A DNA stretch of 64,000 nt from an uncultured Prevotellaceae bacterium (GTDB lineage Bacteria; Bacteroidota; Bacteroidia; Bacteroidales; Bacteroidaceae), in assembly GCA_900317305.1 (NCBI GenBank), contig ONGG01000006.1:36203-100202 (forward strand), written 5' to 3'. Positions 9,982 through 17,184 of this stretch are shown piece after piece; positions within the stretch are counted from its first letter, which is position 1; every line of letters begins with the position of its first letter. The notes under the pieces are model-generated. The model ran no database searches, was not told the origin of the DNA, and saw nothing but the letters and a program-made list of their open reading frames with translations. Both the position numbers and the translations under genes were made by a program.

Positions 9982-10009
9982 GACGGTGCCACTCGTCAGC
10001 GGCACCGTC
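9982..10009 (-). terminator. Hairpin downstream of the PepSY-like gene
   Basis: There is a perfect 9-bp stem, GACGGTGCC/GGCACCGTC, with a 10-base loop. It lies 38 bases beyond the stop of the PepSY-like gene. The U-run is weak (GATTTGT on the minus strand), so it may be a terminator or simply an RNA end. The remainder of 9826-10047 holds no gene. Confidence 0.5.
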
Positions 10010-10047
10010 TACACAAATTATGAGAAAAAGATATCTTGTATATTATA

Positions 10048-10488
10048 TCAGTCATCCATTCCGATGAGCATTCCTTTTTTGTTGAATTTCAGGTCGAAAT
10101 CGTTGCTCAGCTCTACATCGTAGCCGTGGCGTTCCTTGTCGATCTTCACGATAATCTCACCCGGGAAGTTGGTGCTCACATATGTAGCGATGAGTTGGGG
10201 TACGAGTACGGCAGGTACAGGTGTCATGTGGTTTTCCACTTTGTCCCAATTGCCCTTGCTGTCGAAATCCAACTGGGTGCCGTCGTTCAGATGCACCTCA
10301 TAATGCTTGCTCAACCCATCGTATTCTTTTGATGCAAAGAGGATATTGGTGCCGTCGTAGTGGGTTTGGATGAATGCTTTTGCAGGAGCAGGGAGTTGTT
10401 CCGGAAGAATCATTCTATCGTCGGCGAAACAGGTGGTCACAGTCACTAAGCTCATCAAAGCTACCATAAAAAATTTAATCGTTTTCAT
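10048..10488 (-). CDS. PepSY-like periplasmic protein
   Basis: This 146-residue protein has a signal peptide (MKTIKFFMVALMSLVTVTTCFA) and two tandem PepSY-like repeats. The first runs roughly from 28 to 85 (LPAPAKAFIQTHYDGTNILF...YEVHLNDGTQLDFDSKGNW) and the second from 90 to 146 (VPQLIATYVSTNFPGEIIVKI...YDVELSNDFDLKFNKKGMLI). This matches the Bacteroidota putative beta-lactamase-inhibitor-like PepSY family. Members are small periplasmic proteins of unsettled function, often part of sensory or metal-response units. It has its own -7 box and stands alone. Confidence 0.8.
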   Translation of the reverse strand: MKTIKFFMVALMSLVTVTTCFADDRMILPEQLPAPAKAFIQTHYDGTNILFASKEYDGLSKHYEVHLNDGTQLDFDSKGNWDKVENHMTPVPAVLVPQLIATYVSTNFPGEIIVKIDKERHGYDVELSNDFDLKFNKKGMLIGMDD

Positions 10489-10543
10489 GTCATATTTTTT
10501 TAATTGTTAATATTTTGTTTTCGATTTTTGTCTTTTGACATTG

Positions 10544-10551
10544 CAAAGATA
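10544..10551 (-). promoter_or_regulatory. -7 box of the PepSY-like gene
   Basis: The minus strand reads TATCTTTG, 56 bases upstream of the ATG at 10488. Confidence 0.45.
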
Positions 10552-10689
10552 GCATCAGTTTCCACCACGTTCCAACTTTTTTATCGAGAAAAAGGCTGAG
10601 CACATCAGACGAAAGAATGAATGTCGGACAAACGCCTGCAATCGGTCAGAATCATGTCCGAAAAGATGAAAAATAAGCTGTGTTAATGC

Positions 10690-10748
10690 CTGAACTCCTA
10701 TAACTTCAGTAACCTCAGAACCTCTTTCTATTTGTGAAAGGTGAGTAA
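10690..10748 (+). repeat. Copy 2 of a structured intergenic repeat
   Basis: It carries CTGAACTCCTATAACTTCAGTAACCTC, then a short hairpin CTTTC/GAAAG (10724-10740) and GGTGAG. It aligns over about 60 bases with the reverse complement of 90-156. It sits in the 408-base gap between divergent genes. Apart from this repeat and the PepSY promoter, I see no gene there and no clear TAnnTTTG box for the TonB gene. Confidence 0.45.
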
Positions 10749-10896
10749 TAAACGACTAAAAAAAATCAAAAATGCTCAATTTTCGGACAGGAAGCATCTC
10801 CATATAAGAAAAATGATGTAACTTAGGCTCATCAAACATTCCTTGCATGATATTTATTGTCGAGGAACCATTATATATAGGATAGAAACGACCATT

Positions 10897-11619
10897 ATGA
10901 AACGAGGAAAGAAAATCTGCAAGACCCTTAAGGAGGTGCGCATGCAAGTGGCCAAGGCCAACGATATCGACTATACCCCCGCCGAATGTCACCATGAGGG
11001 CGACTGTGCCGGTACCTGTCCGAAATGTGAGGCCGAGGTGAAATACCTGGAGCGTCAACTCCAGTTGCGGCGCCAATTGGGCAAGGCCGTAGCCGTAGTG
11101 GGTGTGAGTGTGGGTCTGGCTGCCCTCAGCGCATGCAAGACCCACAAGGTTGCCCCTAAGGAACTTGGAGGCGATGTGACTGTCAGCACTGAGGGGCCGA
11201 CGATAGAAATGACCGAGGGCATTGTGCCCATGACTTTCGACACCACGGCTGTCGTGCCGCCCCCCGTCATCACCGAGCAAAACCCTGAGGCCATCTATGG
11301 TGAGAACTCCGACATCCCTGATACCGTAGACCCACCCACCTACCCTGGTGGCATGGCCGCCCTGTCGAAATTCCTTAGCGACAACATCCAATACCCCAAG
11401 GAGGCAGAGAAGGCCAAAATCGAGGGGCGTGTGCTGGTGGGATTCATCGTGGATGTCGATGGTGCCATTTCCGAGTCGCGCGTGGAGCACTCCTCCCATC
11501 CTCTTCTCGACCGCGAGGCACTCCGTGTCGTCCGTCTGATGCCCGCATGGAATCCTGCCATGGAAAACGGCAAACCCGTGAAGGTAAGGTATCATCTGCC
11601 CGTGAATTTCAAACTATGA
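10897..11619 (+). CDS. TonB-family energy transducer with N-terminal cysteine cluster
   Basis: This 240-residue protein would carry energy from the inner membrane to outer-membrane TonB-dependent transporters. A cytoplasmic N-terminus (1-61) is followed by one transmembrane helix (about 62-80), a linker, and a C-terminal TonB domain (about 150-240) with the Bacteroidota form YPGGMAALSKFL...YPKEAEKAKIEGRVLVGFIVD...LMPAWNPAMENGKPVKVRYHLPV. I chose the ATG at 10897 rather than 10843 because KKICKTLKEVRMQVAKAND is the start seen in relatives. Unusual cysteines occur at 31, 37, 41 and 44 (CHHEGDCAGTCPKC), including a CxxxCxxC spacing that could bind a metal or a cluster. No ExbB/ExbD genes lie nearby. 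Confidence 0.85.
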   Translation: MKRGKKICKTLKEVRMQVAKANDIDYTPAECHHEGDCAGTCPKCEAEVKYLERQLQLRRQLGKAVAVVGVSVGLAALSACKTHKVAPKELGGDVTVSTEGPTIEMTEGIVPMTFDTTAVVPPPVITEQNPEAIYGENSDIPDTVDPPTYPGGMAALSKFLSDNIQYPKEAEKAKIEGRVLVGFIVDVDGAISESRVEHSSHPLLDREALRVVRLMPAWNPAMENGKPVKVRYHLPVNFKL

Positions 11620-11645
11620 TGATGTGAGTGAAATGCCCAAATAAA

Positions 11646-11677
11646 TTTGGCATTTCACTCACTTATTCGTACCTTTG
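11646..11677 (+). promoter_or_regulatory. Promoter of rlmN
   Basis: TTTG (11646-11649), a 20-base spacer and TACCTTTG (11670-11677). The ATG at 11692 is only 14 bases after the -7 box. Confidence 0.6.
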
Positions 11678-11691
11678 TCGCAGAAAACGAG

Positions 11692-12741
11692 ATGGACGAA
11701 AAGAAACAAGCACTGTTGGGCATGACGCCAGCCGAACTTCGGCAGGTTGTCGTGCAGATGGGTATGCCCTCTTTCACAGGGGGGCAGATAGCCAGTTGGC
11801 TCTACCAAAAGCCCGTGGGCACCATCGGTGAGATGACCAACATCTCGAAAGCCAACCGCGAAAAGCTGTCGCAGCTCTACGAAGTGGGACTTATGCCACC
11901 CACCGACTGTCAGCGTTCGACAGACGGCACCATCAAATACCTTTTTCCCACCAGCAATGGCAAAACGGTGGAGACCGTCTACATCCCTGATGGCGACCGC
12001 GCCACCCTATGCGTTTCCTCGCAGGTAGGCTGCAAGATGGGCTGCCTTTTCTGTCAGACCGGTCGTCAAGGATTTGAGGGCAACCTCACCGCCGGCGACA
12101 TTCTCAACCAAATCTATGCCCTGCCTGAACGCGACTCGCTGACCAACGTGGTGTTCATGGGCCAAGGCGAGCCGATGGACAACCTCGACAACGTGCTCCG
12201 CGCCACCGAGATTCTCACTGCCTCATATGGCATGGCATGGAGTCCGAAACGCATCACGGTGAGCAGTGTGGGAGTGAAAAGCAAATTGCGCCGTTTCCTC
12301 GATGAAAGCGACTGCCACGTGGCCATCAGCCTCCACTCCCCCATCCCCGAGCAGCGCGCCATGCTTATGCCTGCCGAGCGCGCCATGCCCATCACCGATG
12401 TGGTGGCGCTGCTTCGCACCTACGACTTCAGTCACCAGCGCCGTCTCTCGTTCGAGTACATCGTCTTCGGCGGTCTCAACGACACCACTGCCCATGCGAA
12501 GGAGATATTGAGACTGCTTCGCGGACTGGAATGCCGCGTGAACCTCATCAGGTTTCACCAGATACCCGACAGCGACCTGCGCGAGGCCAGTGAGGAGCGT
12601 ATGGAGCAGTTGCGCGACTACCTCACCCAGCATGGCATTTTCACCACCATCCGCGCCAGTCGTGGCCAGGACATCTATGCCGCCTGCGGACTACTCAGTA
12701 CCGCCAAGCGTATCGCCGCCGAGCGCGGCCAATCCCTTTAG
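11692..12741 (+). CDS. rlmN: 23S rRNA A2503 / tRNA A37 C2-methyltransferase (radical SAM)
   Basis: RlmN methylates C2 of adenine 2503 in 23S rRNA and A37 in some tRNAs. It uses a radical SAM mechanism and a methyl-cysteine intermediate. The CxxxCxxC iron-sulfur motif is CKMGCLFC (Cys114, 118, 121). The GEPMDN block is present, and the C-terminal CGLLSTAK carries the second reactive cysteine. I moved the start from 11647 to 11692, which gives 349 residues and fits the promoter that overlaps the longer frame. It is followed by pdxA after 64 bases. Confidence 0.96.
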   Translation: MDEKKQALLGMTPAELRQVVVQMGMPSFTGGQIASWLYQKPVGTIGEMTNISKANREKLSQLYEVGLMPPTDCQRSTDGTIKYLFPTSNGKTVETVYIPDGDRATLCVSSQVGCKMGCLFCQTGRQGFEGNLTAGDILNQIYALPERDSLTNVVFMGQGEPMDNLDNVLRATEILTASYGMAWSPKRITVSSVGVKSKLRRFLDESDCHVAISLHSPIPEQRAMLMPAERAMPITDVVALLRTYDFSHQRRLSFEYIVFGGLNDTTAHAKEILRLLRGLECRVNLIRFHQIPDSDLREASEERMEQLRDYLTQHGIFTTIRASRGQDIYAACGLLSTAKRIAAERGQSL

Positions 12742-12805
12742 TAGCATCATTCACGGCAGGCATTGGCCTGTCATCATATAATCACCATTATTCAAAGACA
12801 CTGAC

Positions 12806-13876
12806 ATGGAAGAAAATAAAATCCGCATTGCTATCACCCACGGCGACACCAATGGCATCGGTTACGAGACTATTTTCAAGACATTTGCCGACCCCGCAAT
12901 CCTCGAATTGTGCACTCCTATCATCTATGGCTCACCCAAGATAGCCGCCTATCACCGCAAGACGCTGGGCGTACAGGCCAATTTCAGTATCGTGAACAAG
13001 GCAGAGGACGCCCATGCCGACAAGCTCAACATCCTCACTTGCTTCGACGACGAGGTGAAAGTGGAGTTGGGCACTCCTACCAAGGCCTCGGCCACAGCTG
13101 CCCAGAAAGCCCTCTCACGGGCCATCAGCGATGCCAACATCGGATTGGTGGATGCCGTGGTGGCGCTGCCTATGGTTGCCTTTACCGAAACCACCGAGGA
13201 GGGTTCGGTTCCAGCCCCAGAAGTTGTTGATGCCAAGTCGGAACCCCTGGTAATTCATGTGAACGAGGATCTGCGCATCGCCTCGGCCACTGGCGAAATG
13301 CCCCTTGGCGATGCCCTGCGTGAGTTGCGCAAGGAACTGATTGTAGAGAAGGCCACCGTCTTCCACGACACCCTTCGCCGTGACTTCCGTCTCTCCAATC
13401 CCCGCATTGCCCTGCTGCAAGTCAACCCACAGACAGGAGCCGAGGAGGAGGAAATCCTTAAGCCCGCCATCAACGACCTGCACAATGCCGGTATAGGTGC
13501 CTTTGGTCCCTACCCTGCCGATGCTTTCTTCAACCGTTACGACCATGAGCATTTCGACGGCATCCTGGCCATGTACCACGACCAGGCGATGACCCCGTTC
13601 CGCCTGCTTTCTGACGAGACCGACGTGAAACTCACCGCTGGCCTTCCCTTCGTGATGACGGCCCCCGGTTTTGGTCCGCAGTTCGAGGAGGCCGGCAAGG
13701 GCACGGCCGATGAGAGCGCGCTGCGCTATGCCATCTACTTGGCCATTGATGCTTTCCGTCACCGCCGCGACTACGACGAGCCACTGGCCAACCCGCTGAA
13801 AAAGTTCTACCACGAGAAACGCGACGACAGCGAGAAGGTGCGTTTTGCCATCCCCAAAAAGCACGAGCAGCACTAA
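12806..13876 (+). CDS. pdxA: 4-hydroxythreonine-4-phosphate dehydrogenase
   Basis: PdxA oxidises 4-phosphohydroxy-L-threonine, with NAD, to a 2-amino-3-oxo product that PdxJ condenses into pyridoxine phosphate (the DXP-dependent vitamin B6 route). The 356-residue protein has the family opening IAITHGDTNGIGYE, a metal-binding His in the second half (GILAMYHDQAMTPFR) and the GLPFVMTAPG segment. The length is slightly above the enterobacterial norm because of an acidic insertion around residues 125-165. It is a cytosolic homodimer in known cases. There are no B6 genes beside it here. Confidence 0.95.
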   Translation: MEENKIRIAITHGDTNGIGYETIFKTFADPAILELCTPIIYGSPKIAAYHRKTLGVQANFSIVNKAEDAHADKLNILTCFDDEVKVELGTPTKASATAAQKALSRAISDANIGLVDAVVALPMVAFTETTEEGSVPAPEVVDAKSEPLVIHVNEDLRIASATGEMPLGDALRELRKELIVEKATVFHDTLRRDFRLSNPRIALLQVNPQTGAEEEEILKPAINDLHNAGIGAFGPYPADAFFNRYDHEHFDGILAMYHDQAMTPFRLLSDETDVKLTAGLPFVMTAPGFGPQFEEAGKGTADESALRYAIYLAIDAFRHRRDYDEPLANPLKKFYHEKRDDSEKVRFAIPKKHEQH

Positions 13877-13910
13877 TTGTAGAGGAACTATCATCCGATA
13901 CGTTAATTTT

Positions 13911-13941
13911 CAAAAAACCGACTGCCAAAATTGCAGTTTTT
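13911..13941 (+). terminator. Weak terminator-like hairpin after pdxA
   Basis: GACTGC and GCAGTTTTTT flank AAAATT, giving a 5-6 bp stem followed by a T-run. It partly overlaps the next promoter's upstream element. Confidence 0.4.
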
Positions 13942-13963
13942 TCATGAGATTTGTGTAATTTTG
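13931..13963 (+). promoter_or_regulatory. Promoter of the activator-lptE-secG unit
   Basis: TTG (13931-13933), a 22-base spacer and TAATTTTG (13956-13963). The ATG at 13971 is 7 bases beyond the box, so the transcript would be nearly leaderless. Confidence 0.5.
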
Positions 13964-13970
13964 TCACCCG

Positions 13971-15194
13971 ATGAGAGAATACAATCTACAAGATATCAAG
14001 CGCAATTACAACATCGTAGGCAACTGCGATGCGCTGAACCATGCCCTCAACATCGCCCTTCAGGTGGCCGACACCGACCTGTCGGTGCTCATCGAGGGAG
14101 AGAGTGGTGTAGGCAAGGAGATTATCCCTCGCCTCATCCACGACCATTCACCACGTCGCCGTCAGAATTACTTCGCCGTGAACTGCGGTTCGATACCCGA
14201 TGGCACCATCGACAGTGAACTCTTTGGTCACGAGAGAGGCGCGTTCACCGATGCGGTGAGCGAGAGCAAGGGCTATTTCGGCATCGCCGACAAAGGAACC
14301 ATCTTCCTCGACGAGGTGGGTGAACTGCCCATCGCCACCCAGGCCCGCCTGTTGCGCGTGCTCGAGACCGGCGAGTATATCCGCGTAGGCGGTCAGCAGG
14401 TGATGAAGACCGACGTGCGTGTGGTGGCAGCCACCAACGTCAACATCCGTAAAGCCATCAGCGAGGGTCGTTTTCGCGAGGACCTCTACTACCGTCTGAA
14501 CACGATACCCATCCAGATGCCCGCACTCCGTGAGCGTGGCAACGACATCCTGTTGCTTTTCCGTCTGTTTGCCATGCAGATAGCAGAGAAATACCATCTT
14601 CCCCGTATCACGCTCAGCGAAGCCGCGCAACAGATCATGCTCACTTACAAATGGCCCGGCAACGTCCGCCAACTGAAGAACATCACCGAACAGATGTCGG
14701 TGCTCAGCGAGAAGCGCGAGATCGACGCCGAGACCATCCGTCATTTTATCCCCGACGATGGCACCACTACCCTGCCTGCCACCATTCCCACCACTGGTGG
14801 CAGCCACTCCTATGAGAACGAGCGCGAGGCCCTCTTCAAGATGCTGCTCGACCTGGGCAACAACGTGAAAGACCTGCGTCGCGATGTGAACAGCCTCCGC
14901 AAGGTGATCGATGACAACAATACCATCGCCACCCAGGGCCAGGCCCTCAGTGCCCAATACTCGATGAAGATAGAAGCCGAGCGCCACGAGTCGGCCAATG
15001 TGGAAGACGCCGTGGCCGAGGAGATCTCCGAAACAGAGACCGAGAGTCTGAACATGAAAGAAGTGGAGAAGACCAAGATAGAGAAAGCCCTGGAGCGCTG
15101 CAACGGCAACCGCAAGTTGGCCGCCCAGGCTCTGGGCATGTCGGACCGCTCGCTATACCGCAAACTGAAACAATATGGACTCACCAAGAAATAA
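13971..15194 (+). CDS. Sigma-54-type AAA+ activator with Fis DNA-binding domain
   Basis: This is a 407-residue enhancer-binding protein without a receiver or sensor domain. The AAA+ domain starts near residue 17, with Walker A GESGVGKE at 43-50 and Walker B GTIFLDEVGE at about 109-118. The sigma-contact loop reads GAFTDA at 90-95 where the family has GAFTGA. Sensor and arginine regions are normal (VRVVAATNVN, FREDLYYRLN). A linker with a helical stretch (about 275-345) leads to a C-terminal Fis-type helix-turn-helix (NRKLAAQALGMSDRSLYRKLKQYGL). It overlaps lptE by 20 bases, so it is co-expressed with envelope genes. Lack of a sensory domain suggests control by level or by a partner protein. 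Confidence 0.92.
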   Translation: MREYNLQDIKRNYNIVGNCDALNHALNIALQVADTDLSVLIEGESGVGKEIIPRLIHDHSPRRRQNYFAVNCGSIPDGTIDSELFGHERGAFTDAVSESKGYFGIADKGTIFLDEVGELPIATQARLLRVLETGEYIRVGGQQVMKTDVRVVAATNVNIRKAISEGRFREDLYYRLNTIPIQMPALRERGNDILLLFRLFAMQIAEKYHLPRITLSEAAQQIMLTYKWPGNVRQLKNITEQMSVLSEKREIDAETIRHFIPDDGTTTLPATIPTTGGSHSYENEREALFKMLLDLGNNVKDLRRDVNSLRKVIDDNNTIATQGQALSAQYSMKIEAERHESANVEDAVAEEISETETESLNMKEVEKTKIEKALERCNGNRKLAAQALGMSDRSLYRKLKQYGLTKK

Positions 15195-15699
15195 GGTTGC
15201 CCTCACCCTGTCGGTCATTCTCATAGGTATGGTGCTCACGGCATGCAAAGTGTCGTACAAGTTCAACAGTTCGAGCATCGACTATACGAAGACGAAGACC
15301 ATCACCATCGTCGACTTCCCCATCCGTGCCAGTTATGTCTGGGCACCGATGCAGACCATCTTCAACGAGCAGTTGAGGGACATTTTCTCGAGCCACACCC
15401 GCCTGGTGCAGGTGAGTCGCAACGGCGACCTGAAGATTGAGGGCGAGATCACGCAATACACCCAACGCAATAAGAGCGTGTCGAGCGAGGGTTATTCTGC
15501 CCTTACCGAACTCTCGATGACCGTGAACGTGCGTTTCACCAACAACGTGAAGCACGACGAGGATTTCGAGCAGTCGTTCACCGCCACCGCCTCTTACGAC
15601 AGCCGCTTGTCGCTCAACTCCGTGCAGGAGGGACTGGTGGAGGAAATGGTGGAGGACATCACCGAACAAATATTCAATGCCACCGTGGCCAACTGGTAA
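15175..15699 (+). CDS. lptE: LPS-assembly lipoprotein LptE
   Basis: LptE is the outer-membrane lipoprotein that plugs the LptD barrel and helps place lipopolysaccharide in the outer leaflet. The 174-residue protein has a lipoprotein signal ending LIGMVLTAC and the LptE-like body: KVSYKFNSSSIDYTKTKTITI, a central QLRDIFSSHTRLVQV helix and a beta strand LKIEGEI. This is the Bacteroidota form. It starts inside the end of the activator gene and is followed 4 bases later by the next ORF, so translation is coupled. LptD is not in the window. Confidence 0.88.
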   Translation: MDSPRNKVALTLSVILIGMVLTACKVSYKFNSSSIDYTKTKTITIVDFPIRASYVWAPMQTIFNEQLRDIFSSHTRLVQVSRNGDLKIEGEITQYTQRNKSVSSEGYSALTELSMTVNVRFTNNVKHDEDFEQSFTATASYDSRLSLNSVQEGLVEEMVEDITEQIFNATVANW

Positions 15700-15703
15700 C
15701 GCT

Positions 15704-16432
15704 ATGGACCTACGACAACTTATCGAGCATCCTGAACTGATGAACAAGGAGACGCTATACGACCTGCGCTCCCTCATCGCGCTTCACCCCTATTACCAGA
15801 CAGCGCGCCTGCTGATGCTCAAGAATCTCTATTTGCTGCACGACTCCTCGTTCGACGACGAGTTGCGCCGCGCCGCCATATACATTGCCGACCGCACCAA
15901 ACTCTTCGACCTGGTAGAGGCGGGGCACTATCAACTCAAGCCCCGGCACAACCGCCAGGAGACACAAGGCTCCGATGCATCCGACCGCACCCTCACGCTT
16001 ATCGACAAATTCCTCAACACGGTGCCCGACGACAAAGCCGCTTCCTCCAAAAAGCGGAAGCCCACAGCAGCCGATGCCACGGTCGACTATGTGGCATATC
16101 TTTTGCAGGAAGAGGGCGGAGCACAACCAGCAGCAACCCCGGAAATGCGTGGCCAACAGCTCATCGACAAGTTCATCAACGATGAAGGCGGTAAGATTAC
16201 CTTACAGGAACAGCCCGAATATGTGCCCCAAGAGCCTGTCGAGGGAGCGAAAACTGGAGATGAGGGCTATTTTACCGAGACATTGGCCCGAATTTATGTC
16301 AAACAAGGCCGATATTCGAAGGCTTTGGAAATTATTAAGCAATTAAATTTGAATTATCCAAAAAAAAGTGCTTACTTTGCAGACCAAATTCGATTTTTGG
16401 AAAAATTGATTATAAACAACAATAACAAATAA
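15704..16432 (+). CDS. Helical (TPR-like) protein of the lptE-secG unit
   Basis: This is a 242-residue cytosolic-looking protein with no signal peptide. Its N-terminal 80 residues are helical (LRQLIEHPELMNKETLYDLRSLIALHPYYQTARLLMLKNLYLLHD), followed by a charged linker. A single tetratricopeptide-like pair lies at the C-terminus (about 200-225, YFTETLARIYVKQGRYSKALEIIKQLNLNYPKKSAYF). The ATG at 15704 (not 15677) fits the 4-base gap after lptE. The function is unknown. Its position between lptE and secG is a conserved Bacteroidota arrangement as far as I recall, suggesting an envelope or secretion role. Confidence 0.75.
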   Translation: MDLRQLIEHPELMNKETLYDLRSLIALHPYYQTARLLMLKNLYLLHDSSFDDELRRAAIYIADRTKLFDLVEAGHYQLKPRHNRQETQGSDASDRTLTLIDKFLNTVPDDKAASSKKRKPTAADATVDYVAYLLQEEGGAQPAATPEMRGQQLIDKFINDEGGKITLQEQPEYVPQEPVEGAKTGDEGYFTETLARIYVKQGRYSKALEIIKQLNLNYPKKSAYFADQIRFLEKLIINNNNK

Positions 16433-16440
16433 AGAAAATT

Positions 16441-16908
16441 ATGTACTATTTATTCGTAATTCTTATCGTCATTGCCTCGCTGCTGATGATAGGTATCGTC
16501 CTGATTCAAGAGTCTAAAGGCGGAGGTTTGTCGTCGAACTTCTCTGCTGGCAACCAACTCGCTGGTGTGCGCAAGACCACCGACTTCATAGAGAAAGCCA
16601 CTTGGGGCCTGGCCATCGCCATGGTTGTGCTCAGCGTGCTCTGCGCTTATTTTGCCCCCGATGCCGTGGGCGAGCAGAGTGCAGTAGAGGCTACCACCAC
16701 CAACCCGCTGACCAATCCTACTACCCAGCAAAACTTCGGCGTCACCCAGCAGGCTCCTGCCGCTGCTGACAAGGCTGCACCCGCTGCTGCCGAGAAAGCT
16801 GCACCTGCCGCTGCTGACAAGGCTGCACCCGCTGCTACCGAGAAAGCTGCACCCGCCGCTGCTGAGCAAAGTGCTCCTGCAGCCCCTGCTGCCGATGCCA
16901 AGAAATAA
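16441..16908 (+). CDS. secG: Preprotein translocase subunit SecG with Ala/Pro/Lys tail
   Basis: SecG is the small inner-membrane partner of SecYE. The first 75 residues are standard: a helix (YLFVILIVIASLLMIGIVLIQ), the ESKGGGLSSNFSAGNQLAGVRKTTDFIEKATW loop and a second helix. After about residue 90 the protein continues with a long tail of imperfect AAPAAADK/AAPAAAEK units (about 100-150). This makes it 155 residues, well above the usual 75-120. The repeats are also visible in the DNA (near-identical units between about 16750 and 16870), so length may vary between strains. It is the last gene of the activator-lptE-secG unit. Confidence 0.93.
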   Translation: MYYLFVILIVIASLLMIGIVLIQESKGGGLSSNFSAGNQLAGVRKTTDFIEKATWGLAIAMVVLSVLCAYFAPDAVGEQSAVEATTTNPLTNPTTQQNFGVTQQAPAAADKAAPAAAEKAAPAAADKAAPAATEKAAPAAAEQSAPAAPAADAKK

Positions 16909-16938
16909 TTGAGCGCATTTTAAAAAATCGCCTAAAAA

Positions 16939-16970
16939 TTTGGCGATTAGAAATAATTCGCTTAACTTTG
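16939..16970 (+). promoter_or_regulatory. Promoter of tRNA-His
   Basis: TTTG (16939-16942), a 20-base spacer and TAACTTTG (16963-16970), 30 bases before the tRNA. A 7-bp hairpin, AATCGCC/GGCGATT (about 16926-16947), overlaps the -33 element. Its T-run is on the minus strand. Confidence 0.55.
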
Positions 16971-17000
16971 CACCCGCTTTTTAACCGAAAGCGGAACATG

Positions 17001-17074
17001 GTGCCCGTAGTTCAGTTGGTTAGAGCGTCAGATTGTGGTTCTGAATGTCGGGGGTTCGAGTCCCCCCGGGCACA
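17001..17074 (+). tRNA. tRNA-His (anticodon GTG)
   Basis: The cloverleaf is complete. The acceptor GTGCCCG pairs with CGGGCAC. The D arm is TAGTTCAGTTGGTTAGAGC. The anticodon stem is TCAGA/TCTGA with loop TTGTGGT (anticodon 17035-17037). The T arm is CGGGGGTTCGAGTCCCCC. A G at 17000 would provide the extra G-1 typical of tRNA-His. Confidence 0.96.
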
Positions 17075-17078
17075 CCGG

Positions 17079-17120
17079 AAAAATCCCAAACGAGAGTTAT
17101 TATTCGTTTGGGATTTTTCT
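17079..17120 (+). terminator. Rho-independent terminator of tRNA-His
   Basis: A 15-bp perfect stem (17079-17093 with 17104-17118) starting AAAAATCCCAAACGA and ending in GGGATTTTTCTTTT, directly after the tRNA. Confidence 0.85.
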
Positions 17121-17184
17121 TTTGTGCGTTTTGCTACTCATTTTGCTACTCTTCGTCATAGTAACATCTTTTCGAATGGGCATC

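Noticed and set aside
10756-11595. 279-codon minus-strand frame
   Set aside because: Antisense to the TonB-family gene; no recognisable domain.
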